Assembly (NCBI GenBank): GCA_046727855.1
Contig: JBKPDL010000029.1
Span: 1-22,918 of the forward strand
DNA from: DASPWV01 sp046727855
GTDB taxonomy: Bacteria; Acidobacteriota; Vicinamibacteria; Vicinamibacterales; UBA2999
Reading direction: 5' to 3'
Length of the DNA: 22,918 nucleotides
Part shown: one piece after another, positions 1-8,050 of the stretch
How positions within the stretch are numbered: position 1 is the stretch's first letter
Layout: each line of letters begins with the position of its first letter
Translations under genes and position numbers: made by a program
The notes under the pieces: model-generated
Seen by the model: the letters and a program-made list of their open reading frames with translations, nothing else
The model's database searches: none
What the model was told of the DNA's origin: nothing

Positions 1-926
1 TTCCATCGCCGCCTCCAGCGCGCGTGCGGCGGCCGACAGTGGGTCGCCACGACCATCCTCACGCTGCTCGTGGCGGCCTTCGTCATCGTGCCGGTCACAC
101 TCGTCGCGGTGCAGGCCTTGCAGGGCGGGATCGCCGGCTACCAGTGGGTGGAATCCTACCAGGGCACGTCGTCCGGTCCGACGGTGACGGAGCGCTGGCC
201 CTGGCTCGTCGATCTCGTCGAGCACGGCAAGCGGGTGTTCGGTCTCGCCGACGTGAACCTGAAGGGGCTCGCCGTCACCGCGCTGCGGCGTGTCGCGGCG
301 TTCCTCGCGGCGACCGGCCCGGCGCTCGTCGGCGGAGCGCTCGGCTTCGCGTTCTCGTTCATCGTGATGATCGTGGGGATCCCGGTGCTCTTCGCGCACG
401 GGGAGGGACGACCGAGGCCCTCGCCTCGGTGCTCCCGTTCCCCATCGACGACGCCCGCCGCATCCTGTACGACATCGGCGAGATGACGCGCGGCGTGTTC
501 CTCAGCGTCGGACTGACCGCCGCCGTCCAGGCCGCCCTCGGCTTGATCGGGTTCCTCGTGCTGGGCGTCCCTCACGCCGGCACGCTGAGCGCGCTCATGT
601 TCTTCCTGGCTCTGGTGCCTGGCGGAGTGGGGCTCGTCTGGGCCCCCGTCGCGATCTGGCTCGGGCTCGGCGGGAACACGTGGAGCGCCGTGCTCATGGT
701 GGTGTGGGGCGGCGGCGTCGTCGGCACGATCGATAACGTCCTGCGCCCGCTGCTCGCGGGACGCGGTGTGAAGCTCGACGGCATCACGCTGTTCTTCGGG
801 CTGGTCGGCGGGATGGCCGCCTTCGGGCTCGTCGGACTCTTCCTCGGCCCCATCGTGCTGTACACGCTCCGCGAGCTCGTGGCGATCCTGCGGCGCGACG
901 TGTACCCGGCCATCGAAACCGTCTAA
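1..926 (+). pseudogene. AI-2E family transporter, 5'-truncated by window edge, frameshifted
   Basis: This is the C-terminal two thirds of an AI-2E-family (PerM/TqsA-like) polytopic inner-membrane protein. Members are putative permeases or exporters; the substrate cannot be told from sequence. Reading frame 1 is open from base 1 and encodes two hydrophobic segments separated by a polar loop, up to about base 400 (ending PVLFAHGE). The family-typical continuation (TTEALASVLPFPIDDAR, then strongly hydrophobic helices and the motif GTIDNVLRPLLAGRG) is in frame 3 and ends at the stop at 924-926. Neither frame alone encodes the whole protein, so there is a frame change at about 396-408. GTIDNVLRP and the terminal GLFLGPIVL block are hallmark motifs of the family. 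The start lies outside the window. The shift may be a real mutation or a sequencing/assembly indel. Family assignment is confident; functional status is not. Confidence 0.75.
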
Positions 927-1911
927 CCCACTGCCCCTGCCGGATGCGGATGCGGCGGTCGCCCTCGGCGGCATCACCTTCGCGTTTGTTCACCCGCTTG
1001 AGCGTTCAGCAGATGGAGGAACTCGCGGCGGAGTCGCAGGCGCTCGTCGACAAGGCCTTCGCGATGGTGCGGGCGAACGGCGTGACGGGGTGATCCCGCG
1101 ACAGCGCGTCGCGCGCCGGTGGAGCACGCCGCGCCCGGCCCGAAGTACACCGCCACGGATGTCGCTCGCTCCGGCGACCCGGACCGTCCTCCCAGTCGCG
1201 ACTGCGCTAAGGCGAGCGCGATGCCGGTCGGCGCGTCGCCGTCGCCTGCCGCGGGCGTTGATGACGTCGTGACGGGCGAGGTGGGCGAGCGGTCGACGGC
1301 TCCAAACGAACAATGACCAACGGAACGCGGCGGGTGCCGAAACCGCTCCGCGAGACCCGCCTTGACGACGTGAGCCGCGCTGCCCCTCGACGCGCAGGCG
1401 GCGGCGCCGGCGCACGTTCAACGTCGTCGGGGTCTGGCAGAAGAACCGCACGAGGGAACTGCGATGGGACCGCGCTATTCGTCCGCGAGTAATCCGAATC
1501 TACCCGCCTCGGCTAACGTCCTACAAATTTGGGCGAAACCGTGGCCATCGCTGAGGGGGATTTTGAACCACCGGCCAGCCGTCGCGGGTCCTGCTTCACA
1601 GTGGCGACGCGAATCGAATCGCTTCGCGGCGATGGTGGAAAGAGTTAAACGACGTGTCCAGTTGTCGCGGCGCGCCGCCGGTTGGTTCGACCGGCGCGCG
1701 AACGAGGTGCGGCGAAACGCGCTTCCTGCGACCTTCGAACTGACCCTGGTGGAAGAACCGCAGCCCGGGCGACAAGTAGGTATCACGCGGCTGTCCATAC
1801 TCGTCAAAGCAGAGCGCTCGCGAGTGATGCCCGAGCGAAGGTCTGCTGGGAAGTCGAGACGACGGAAATGTGGGCGAACATCACGCCAAGATTCTTCGCG
1901 ACCGCTACCGC
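927..1911. other. Gene-poor interval, no convincing coding sequence
   Basis: Nearly 1 kb lies between the AI-2E stop and the stop of the penicillin acylase. Several ORFs cross it on both strands, but they are arginine/proline-rich, overlap each other in antisense and resemble no family I recognise. The longest plus-strand one, 1464-1964 (166 aa), runs 53 bp into the 3' end of the acylase gene. A short frame ending at the TGA at 1091-1093 reads MEELAAESQALVDKAFAMVR, which looks protein-like and could be the tail of a lost gene. A strong GC hairpin lies at about 1671-1700 (arms CGCGCCGCCGG and CCGGCGCGCG, one bulge). Sequence up to about 1480 looks more GC-rich than what follows. The interval could be decayed genes or an assembly join. 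Confidence 0.4.
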
Positions 1912-4341
1912 CTAGTGTTGTGAGGACGGGCGCGCCGGCTCCAATCGCATCGCGCTTTCCTTGACTGTCTCGACTTTCTGGCGCGAATACGCGACGGTGA
2001 AATACTTTCCGCGCGCCCACAACTCGAATAAGTCGCGGTAATGAGGGTCGTCGGGGTTGCCCGACTGACCCGGCGTGTTCAGGCCGACCGAGTTGTCCCA
2101 ATCCTCGGTGTCGACGACGATCTTGAACGAGCCGCCCGAAACCTGATTGTCGCCGTTGCCCGTGGCGTTGATGGTTTGCCCGTCGCCACCGCGCGGAAGC
2201 GGTCCAACGGTAAGTTTGGCGCGCGTTGCGGCGTTGACTGCGTCGGTCAGCGGATGACGAATGAGCGCGTGATGGAAGCCGGTTTGCCCGTATTTCCAGT
2301 TCTGTGGATCTGCGCCAAACCGCTTGGTCAGCTCTGCCACCGCTTCGTCGAGACTCAGCGCGAGCAAGGCGTCACGTGCGTTGGTGGGTTGTTCGCCAAT
2401 CCGTGCGTCCGGCGCGTAGAGCGCATCGATGATGCGCTTGAGAGTGATTTCGTTCGCCACGCTGCTCAGCGATCCTGGCGCGAGCCGTTGACGCGTGTTG
2501 GCGATGACGCGCCGTTGCCACATGCTGTAAATGCCGGCGGCGACCGAATCCTTGTCGAGAACGAAGTCCCAGCCGCGCAGCAGCTCGCGCGCCTGTGCCG
2601 CCGGTCCGCTCGGCAGCGACAGATCGCGAAGCAGCGGTACCAGCGCGCGGGCTGGCAGCGACAGCTCGTCGTTCTGCACCCGCGTCATCTCGGCGACGCT
2701 GAAGAGCCGTCCCGAGCCGAGCACTTCGGTGATGCGCGAGGAACGGAACGGGTCGGTCCACATGAAATGCACCGCGTCGCGGTGCGGGTAGTCGTTCGGC
2801 ATCAGGTAGTTGTTTGCGGTCGCGAGAAATCCGCGCGCCGGATTGACTTCGTTGGGAAGTGCGCCGATCGGCAGGAAGCCGTCCCATTCATAGCGACCGT
2901 CGCCGGGCACTGGAAGAAGACCGCTCCAGTTGCGACGCAGCGGCTGTATACCGGCCGCCTGCCAGCCGATTGCGCCCCGGCGATCGGCCCAGACCATGTT
3001 CTCCGCGGGCATGCGGCTGTAGGTGCACGCGTCGCGGAACTCTTCCCAGGTCGTGGCCTGATCCATGCGCAGACTCGCGAGGTACGGCGCGCCGCCGGGC
3101 TCGAGCCACGCGGCCCGCAAGGCATACGCCTTGCGGTTGGCGCGGTCCTCGAACAGCACCGGTCCGTGACGCGTGAACTTCAACTCGACTGGCTCGGGTT
3201 TGTCGCCTTTAACGGCAATGGAGTCGGTGATGACGCGCATCGCTTCCCAGCGACCCTGATAGCGGTATTCGTTCGGGTTGGCCGGATTCGTTTCATAGAC
3301 GTACAAGTCTTCGTTGTCGTTGCCGAAGATCGTCAGTCCCCATGCACCGTGCTCGTTGTGACCGATCGACACACCGGGCAGCGCGGGTTCGCCGCCGCCG
3401 ATCACGTTCCAACCGGGCGCGACCAGATGAACCCAGTAGCGAAGTGACGGTGCCGCGATGGCGCGATGCGGATCGTTGGCGAGGATCGGAAAGGTGCTCT
3501 GGGTCAACGAACCGGCGACAACCCAGTTATTCGATCCGATGTCGCGTGGATTGACGGCGCCGTCTTCGACGCGCGCCGGGTTTGCCGGGTTGGGCGGCGT
3601 TCCGCGGAAATCGGCGGCGACGTCGGTGGCGGCGAAATCGATCGCCGAGCGAAAGGCCGAGTAGACCTCGAGCACGTTTTCGGGAAAGGCTTTGACATCG
3701 ATCGCCAAGTCGAGCGCGAAGATCGGCTCGCCGCCCTGGAAGTAGAGCAGACGGCGAAGCTCCTCGACCGACGCGCCTTTCAACGCGCGGGAGAAGCGCG
3801 CTTCGTCGGTCACGTTCGAAGTCAGCGCGCCGTGGCGCGAGATGACCACTGCCGGTGTCCAGCGCCCGGGTTTGATCCCGAGGGCGGTGAATTCCAACGG
3901 CAGCAGTTTCGGGTCGCGTTCGGTTTCCGCGATGTAAGCGTTCACGCCGCGCACGAACGCTTCGATGATCTGTTTGCCGCGCGGGTGATAGTGATTGAGC
4001 TCGGCATCGAGATCGCCGCGAAACAGGTGCAGGCGCGATCCGATGTCGCGCTTCACGGCGCGCCGGCCGAGAATTTCGGCCACCGTGCCGGTCGCCTGGC
4101 GCCGCCACATTTCGAGCTGAAACAGCCGATCCTTCGCCGCCGAATAACCTTGCGCGAAGAAAAGGTCGGCCTCGTTCTGGGCGTAAATGTGATTGATACC
4201 CCATCGATCGCGAATGATCTCGACCGGCTGGGTAAGGCCCGGCATCTGCGATGTCGAACCCGAGGTTTGCGCGAGACCGCGCGGACCCGAGACCGTCAGT
4301 CCCGCAGCAAGAGCAAAGAGAACGAAGCGGCGATAGCTCAC
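1912..4341 (-). CDS. Penicillin acylase family protein (secreted Ntn hydrolase)
   Basis: The 809-aa product is a member of the penicillin G acylase / N-acyl-homoserine-lactone acylase family (peptidase S45). These periplasmic enzymes hydrolyse an amide bond of an acylated substrate after autocatalytic cleavage into alpha and beta chains. The GTG start at 4341 is preferred over the ATG at 4374 because GAGGAG sits 7 nt upstream and it gives a clean signal peptide (SYRRFVLFALAAGLTVSG, cleavage near GLAQ). The alpha region runs to about residue 269. Ser270, in GSNNWVVAG, is the expected N-terminal nucleophile of the beta chain, followed by NDPHRAI, and NNYLMP further on lies where an oxyanion Asn is expected. 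Length is normal for the family. It is divergent from the argH-like gene. The true substrate (beta-lactam side chain, AHL, or another amide) cannot be inferred. Confidence 0.93.
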   Translation of the reverse strand: MSYRRFVLFALAAGLTVSGPRGLAQTSGSTSQMPGLTQPVEIIRDRWGINHIYAQNEADLFFAQGYSAAKDRLFQLEMWRRQATGTVAEILGRRAVKRDIGSRLHLFRGDLDAELNHYHPRGKQIIEAFVRGVNAYIAETERDPKLLPLEFTALGIKPGRWTPAVVISRHGALTSNVTDEARFSRALKGASVEELRRLLYFQGGEPIFALDLAIDVKAFPENVLEVYSAFRSAIDFAATDVAADFRGTPPNPANPARVEDGAVNPRDIGSNNWVVAGSLTQSTFPILANDPHRAIAAPSLRYWVHLVAPGWNVIGGGEPALPGVSIGHNEHGAWGLTIFGNDNEDLYVYETNPANPNEYRYQGRWEAMRVITDSIAVKGDKPEPVELKFTRHGPVLFEDRANRKAYALRAAWLEPGGAPYLASLRMDQATTWEEFRDACTYSRMPAENMVWADRRGAIGWQAAGIQPLRRNWSGLLPVPGDGRYEWDGFLPIGALPNEVNPARGFLATANNYLMPNDYPHRDAVHFMWTDPFRSSRITEVLGSGRLFSVAEMTRVQNDELSLPARALVPLLRDLSLPSGPAAQARELLRGWDFVLDKDSVAAGIYSMWQRRVIANTRQRLAPGSLSSVANEITLKRIIDALYAPDARIGEQPTNARDALLALSLDEAVAELTKRFGADPQNWKYGQTGFHHALIRHPLTDAVNAATRAKLTVGPLPRGGDGQTINATGNGDNQVSGGSFKIVVDTEDWDNSVGLNTPGQSGNPDDPHYRDLFELWARGKYFTVAYSRQKVETVKESAMRLEPARPSSQH

Positions 4342-4376
4342 GTGTGCGCTCCTCGAGAGGTTGCAACCGTGCAAAC

Positions 4377-4384
4377 GTTATACT
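4377..4384. promoter_or_regulatory. Overlapping back-to-back -10-like hexamers between acylase and argH-like genes
   Basis: The 53-bp spacer between the two divergent start codons contains GTTATACT. On the plus strand TATACT (4379-4384) is a good sigma70-type -10; on the minus strand TATAAC (complement of 4377-4382) is another. A TTGCAA at 4361-4366 is too close (12 nt) to be a standard -35. A start 7-8 nt downstream would give the argH-like gene an almost leaderless mRNA, and the acylase a leader of about 28 nt that includes its GAGGAG. This is a motif reading only. Confidence 0.35.
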
Positions 4385-4394
4385 CCTAAAGTCA

Positions 4395-5849
4395 ATGCGT
4401 TTTGCGCCGGAATATGTCTCGAATGTCCTGAACGACAACTTCGAAGACGCCAAGGAGCTGCTGCTGGCGCCTTTGATGGCGATTCATCATGCGCACCTCG
4501 TGATGCTGCGCGAACGGGACATCGTCGGCGCCGCCGATGCCCGCGCGCTGCGCGACGCGCTCAACAGCATCTGCCTCGACAAGGTGAAGGACGCCGCCTA
4601 TGACGGATCGTGCGAAGACCTGTTTTTCTTCATCGAGCATCTGATTCGCGAGCGGTGCGGAGACGAAGTCGCCGGACGGCTGCATACCGCCCGCAGCCGC
4701 AACGACATCGACATGACGATGTATCGCATGCGGCAGCGCGAATTCATCGCGGCGCTGGCCGGCGCCACGCTGGAACTCCGCGCCGCGCTGATCGATCTGG
4801 CGGCGCGGCATACGCATACGCTGTTTGCGGCGCACACGCACACACAGCCGGCGCAGCCGTCGACCATGGCGCATTACCTGCTCGCGGTGATCGAGCAGTT
4901 GGAGCGCGACACGCGTCGCCTGGCGTCTGCTTACGACGTCACCAACAGCAGCCCGCTCGGTGCGTGCGCGATCACCGGCACCGGCTTCGCTATCGATCGT
5001 TATCGCACAAGCGAGCTCCTCGGCTTCGCGGCGCCGACGGGCAACACCTACGGCAGCATCGCCACCGTCGATTACCTGCTCGAAAGCGTTTCGGCGACCG
5101 CGATCCTGTTGGTGGGGCTCGGCCGAGTGGTGCAGGACCTTTTGCTCTGGTGCACGATGGAGTTCGGCTATCTTCGACTGGGCGAAGGCTTTGTGCAGTC
5201 GAGCAGCATCATGCCGCAGAAGCGGAATCCGGTTGCGCTCGAGCATGCCCGCGCGATCGGCAGCAAGGCGGTTGGCCAGGCCCAGGCCATTGTGATCGCC
5301 GTTCACAACACGCCATTCGGCGACATCGTCGATACCGAAGACGACCTGCAGCCGCTGGTCGCGTCGATGTTCCGAGACGCGACGCGCACGGTAACGCTCG
5401 TGGCGGCGACGATGCGGGGCGCGGATTTCGATGCGGCTCGGCTGGCCGCGCGCGCCGGCGAAGGCGGCACGACGCTGACCGAGCTCGCCGATACGCTGGT
5501 GCGCGAACAGGGACTGCCATTCAGGACCGCGCACAGCATTGCCGCCCTGCTGCTGAAGGCGCGCAACGAAGATCCCGAGGCGTCGCTCGCCGACGCCCTT
5601 GCTAAGGCATCCACAGCGCTGACGGGCAACACGTTGACGTACAGCGAGGCGCGGCTGCAGGAGGTGCTGAGTCCGCGCTACTTCGTTGAGGTGCGGCGCA
5701 CGCTCGGGGGACCCGCGCCCGAAGAAACCGCGCGCGCCATTGCCGCCTCGCGTCAACTCCTCGTCACCGATCGGGAAGCCTGGCAATCGCGCCGCGATCA
5801 TCTCGTGCGCGCCGAGCAGGCGCTCGACAAGCGCGTGCGCGAGCTATGA
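4395..5849 (+). CDS. argH: Argininosuccinate lyase family protein
   Basis: The 484-aa product belongs to the fumarase/aspartase superfamily, closest to argininosuccinate lyase, which splits argininosuccinate into arginine and fumarate (last step of arginine synthesis, cytosolic homotetramer). Visible family blocks are HTARSRND near residue 105, HTHTQPAQP with the likely base His149, SPLGACAITGTGFAIDR, and the flexible signature loop SSSIMPQKRNP (269-279) with the catalytic Ser. ATG 4395 is chosen because the family-like sequence starts there and a -10-like box is just upstream; an in-frame ATG at 4251 would lie inside the acylase gene. The usual N-terminal WGGRF motif is absent, RNDQ is replaced by RNDI, and no arginine genes are adjacent. 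A divergent paralogue with another substrate is therefore possible. The stop overlaps the next start (ATGA). Confidence 0.85.
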   Translation: MRFAPEYVSNVLNDNFEDAKELLLAPLMAIHHAHLVMLRERDIVGAADARALRDALNSICLDKVKDAAYDGSCEDLFFFIEHLIRERCGDEVAGRLHTARSRNDIDMTMYRMRQREFIAALAGATLELRAALIDLAARHTHTLFAAHTHTQPAQPSTMAHYLLAVIEQLERDTRRLASAYDVTNSSPLGACAITGTGFAIDRYRTSELLGFAAPTGNTYGSIATVDYLLESVSATAILLVGLGRVVQDLLLWCTMEFGYLRLGEGFVQSSSIMPQKRNPVALEHARAIGSKAVGQAQAIVIAVHNTPFGDIVDTEDDLQPLVASMFRDATRTVTLVAATMRGADFDAARLAARAGEGGTTLTELADTLVREQGLPFRTAHSIAALLLKARNEDPEASLADALAKASTALTGNTLTYSEARLQEVLSPRYFVEVRRTLGGPAPEETARAIAASRQLLVTDREAWQSRRDHLVRAEQALDKRVREL

Positions 5850-5944
5850 GCGACGTCCGCAAACACTATCTGCGCATCATCATCGTCTGGGTGCTCACCC
5901 TGGGCGGCCTGTACTGGCTGCAGCAGCACTTCTCCTCGTTGTGA
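5846..5944 (+). CDS. Small single-pass membrane protein upstream of the symporter (32 aa)
   Basis: This short ORF starts at ATG 5846, overlapping the TGA of the argH-like gene (ATGA), and stops at 5942-5944, 3 nt before the symporter ATG. It encodes a charged N-terminus (MSDVRKHYLR), one hydrophobic helix (IIIVWVLTLGGLYWLQ) and a short tail. The ATGA overlap and the 3-nt gap suggest translational coupling with both neighbours. I recognise no family. By analogy with other transporters that have tiny accessory subunits it may bind or stabilise the symporter; that is inference. It could also be a non-functional coupling ORF. Confidence 0.6.
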   Translation: MSDVRKHYLRIIIVWVLTLGGLYWLQQHFSSL

Positions 5945-5947
5945 CCA

Positions 5948-7642
5948 ATGCACTGGATCGATTGGGCCATCCTGATCGCGTACCTCGTGTGGATTGTCTG
6001 GGACGGGTTGCGATTGACGAAAAAGGCCGACGGGCTCGAGGGCTACTTTCTCGCCAGTCGCGCCATTCCATGGTGGGCGGTCGGCCTGTCGGTGATGGCG
6101 ACGCAGTTGTCCGCAATCACGATGATCGGCACCACTGGGCAAGGCTACGTCGACGGTATGCGTTTCATTCAGTTCTACTACGGGCTGCCGATCGCGATGT
6201 TGATTCTGTCGGTAACCTTCGTACCGTTTTTCCACAACGCGCGCGTCTTCACCGCCTACGAATATCTCGAGCGACGCTTCGACGCCAAGACGCGCAGCCT
6301 GACGGCGATGCTGTTTTTGATCTCGCGTGCGATGGCCTGCGGCGCTGTGATCTCGGCGCCGGCTGTCGTGCTCTCCGTGATCATGGGCATCAACGCGACC
6401 ACGACGTGTCTGTTGATGGGCGTGCCGACGGCGATTTACACGATGTTTGGCGGCGTTCAGGCAGTCACCTGGACCGACGTCAAGCAGATGTTTCTGATCG
6501 TCTTCGGGTTGTTTGCCACCGCTGGCGCCCTCGTGCTCGGCTTGCCCGACGCCATCGGCCTGGGCGATGCGCTGCGGATTGCCGGTTCGACCGGCAGGCT
6601 GCAGACGTTCGACTGGCGCTTCGACGTGACCGATCAATACACGTTCTGGTCGGGAACCATTGCGGCGGTGTTTCTGTTCATGTCGTACTTCGGCACGGAT
6701 CAGAGTCAGGTGCAGCGCTATCTGACGGCGCGATCGGTCGACGACGGCCGCGTGTCGCTGTTCATGAGCGCCTACTGGAAGATTCCGCTCCAGGCTCTGG
6801 TTCTGATCATCGGCGTGCTGATGTTCGTGTTTTATCTGTTCACGCCGCCGCCGATGCTGTTCAACCCGACGCACCAGAAGGAGGTTCGCGACAGCCCGCG
6901 CGCGGCCGAGTACGCGGCGCTCGAACAGCGGTTCGCCTTGGCCGCTGCCGAACGGGGCAAAGCCGCCGAAGTATTGGTGACGGCGAGGCGCAACGAACCC
7001 GCGGCCGCCGCGTTTGCCGAGGCCGGTTTCAAGAGCTGGGATCAGGAAGTGAAGGCCATGCGAACGAAAGCGGTCGATCTCGTTCGCGAGGTCTCGGGCG
7101 ATCGGTCGTACAACGACGTCAATTTTGTGTTTCCGACCTTCGTGACCACGCATCTGCCCATGGGCATCATCGGTTTGATTCTCGCCGCCATCTTCGCCGC
7201 TGCGATGTCGACGATTTCCGCGGAGCTGGCGGCGCTGTCTACCTCCACGGTCATCGATTTCTATCGCCGCTGGATTCGCCAGGACGGAAGCGAACGACAC
7301 TTCCTTGTGGTCTCGCGCCTGGCGACAGGGTTCTGGGGTCTGTTTGCCTCCGTTGTCGCTATCTGGTCCATCGAATTGGGATCGCTGATCGAGGTAGTCA
7401 ATCGGTTCGGATCGTTCTTTTACGGATCGATTCTCGGCGTATTCCTGCTTGCGATCTGGTGGAAGCGGGCTAACGGTCACGGGGCGTTTGCCGGCGTCAT
7501 CGCAGGCATGGCGGCGGTTGGATATGTCGCGACGACGACGAGAACCGCGTACCTGTGGCTGAACGTCGTCGGCGCAGTGTCCGTGTTCGTCGTGGGTATG
7601 CTGGTGTCTGAACTGACCCGCACTCGAAGTGCAAAGGCCTGA
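5948..7642 (+). CDS. Sodium:solute symporter family protein (SSS)
   Basis: The 564-aa polytopic inner-membrane protein belongs to the SSS family (PutP/SglT type), which couples Na+ entry to uptake of sugars, amino acids, organic acids or similar. It begins with a first helix (WAILIAYLVWIVWDGLRL), followed by the family-typical GYFLASRAIPWWAVGLS block and, further on, ITMIGTTGQGY, SFVPFF-like and AYEYLERRFDAKTRSL segments. About 13 hydrophobic helices can be counted. A long hydrophilic, alanine/glutamate-rich insertion at roughly residues 300-390 interrupts the helices after TPPPMLFNP; it is predicted helical and probably extramembranous. The ATG is 3 nt after the preceding microprotein, and the stop abuts the next ATG (TGAATG). 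The substrate cannot be assigned. Linkage to the argH-like gene might hint at an amino or organic acid. Confidence 0.92.
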   Translation: MHWIDWAILIAYLVWIVWDGLRLTKKADGLEGYFLASRAIPWWAVGLSVMATQLSAITMIGTTGQGYVDGMRFIQFYYGLPIAMLILSVTFVPFFHNARVFTAYEYLERRFDAKTRSLTAMLFLISRAMACGAVISAPAVVLSVIMGINATTTCLLMGVPTAIYTMFGGVQAVTWTDVKQMFLIVFGLFATAGALVLGLPDAIGLGDALRIAGSTGRLQTFDWRFDVTDQYTFWSGTIAAVFLFMSYFGTDQSQVQRYLTARSVDDGRVSLFMSAYWKIPLQALVLIIGVLMFVFYLFTPPPMLFNPTHQKEVRDSPRAAEYAALEQRFALAAAERGKAAEVLVTARRNEPAAAAFAEAGFKSWDQEVKAMRTKAVDLVREVSGDRSYNDVNFVFPTFVTTHLPMGIIGLILAAIFAAAMSTISAELAALSTSTVIDFYRRWIRQDGSERHFLVVSRLATGFWGLFASVVAIWSIELGSLIEVVNRFGSFFYGSILGVFLLAIWWKRANGHGAFAGVIAGMAAVGYVATTTRTAYLWLNVVGAVSVFVVGMLVSELTRTRSAKA

Positions 7643-7735
7643 ATGCGCCCGCTCCTCGCCGCCGTCGTGATCGTGATTGCCGTGATGGTGGTCTCGTGGA
7701 TGTTGGGAGAGTTGTTGCGCCAACGCAGAAAATGA
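7643..7735 (+). CDS. Small single-pass membrane protein downstream of the symporter (30 aa)
   Basis: The ATG follows the symporter TGA with no intervening base. The 30-residue product is mostly one hydrophobic helix (LLAAVVIVIAVMVVSWML) followed by a basic tail ending LRQRRK, which predicts a cytoplasmic C-terminus by the positive-inside rule. A GC hairpin begins right after its stop, so it is the last gene of the unit. No family is recognised. Coupled position, length and composition make a real membrane microprotein plausible, possibly a partner of the symporter. Confidence 0.55.
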   Translation: MRPLLAAVVIVIAVMVVSWMLGELLRQRRK

Positions 7736-7755
7736 CGCGGCCCCGAAAGGCCGCG
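7736..7755. terminator. GC hairpin between convergent genes
   Basis: CGCGGCC (7736-7742) pairs perfectly with GGCCGCG (7749-7755) around a 6-nt loop CCGAAA. It lies between the stop of the 30-aa ORF and the stop of the YciI-like gene, so it could end transcription from both sides. There is no clear U-tract, so intrinsic termination is uncertain. Confidence 0.5.
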
Positions 7756-7756
7756 A

Positions 7757-8050
7757 TCACAGTTTGTCCAGATTCTCCTTCCCAATCACCACGTTCCAGC
7801 AAAGCACTTCGTACTGCGCGACGCCCGCCTGGTAGTAGGGATCCTCGTCGCGAATCCGGTCGAGCGCCGCCTGCGGATTGTCGTCCGGCACACGCACGAG
7901 AAACATGCCGCCAAACCGCGGTTCATGCGGTCCCGCGGCGAGCAGCACGCCCTGGTCGAGGAGCCGGCGTTGAAACGCGCGGTGCGCCTCCTGGACTTTC
8001 ATCACTTCTTCAACAGGCTTCCGGTAGCGCACAATACACATCGCATACAT
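7757..8050 (-). CDS. YciI family protein
   Basis: The product (97 aa from ATG 8050) matches the YCII fold, a ferredoxin-like small protein family related to muconolactone isomerases and of uncertain biochemical function. Family features include the AHRAF segment with the conserved His, the GVLLAAGP turn, GGMFLVRV, and DEDPYYQAGV with the conserved Asp and aromatic pair. Alternative in-frame starts exist at 8092, 8062 and 8041. The 8041 start gives the most family-like N-terminus (MCIVRYRKP), and none has a strong Shine-Dalgarno. With ATG 8050 it overlaps the start codon of the divergent asparaginase remnant by 2 nt. It converges with the symporter unit. Confidence 0.85.
   Translation of the reverse strand: MYAMCIVRYRKPVEEVMKVQEAHRAFQRRLLDQGVLLAAGPHEPRFGGMFLVRVPDDNPQAALDRIRDEDPYYQAGVAQYEVLCWNVVIGKENLDKL

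Noticed and set aside
1555..1575. tRNA T-loop-like string (GGTTCAAAATC on the minus strand)
   Set aside because: The T stem does not pair properly and no acceptor, D or anticodon arm can be built around it.
1464..1964. 166-aa plus-strand ORF
   Set aside because: It matches nothing recognisable, has unremarkable codon pattern, and overlaps the 3' end of the well-supported penicillin acylase gene in antisense.
2041..3447. 468-aa plus-strand ORF opposite the penicillin acylase
   Set aside because: It is an antisense shadow in GC-rich DNA; the minus strand carries all family motifs.
4341..4374. ATG at 4374 as the acylase start
   Set aside because: The GTG at 4341 has a strong GAGGAG 7 nt upstream and gives a cleaner signal peptide.
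4251..4394. N-terminal extension of the argH-like ORF
   Set aside because: It lies inside the acylase signal-peptide region, is low in plausibility as protein, and no lyase homologue begins this way.
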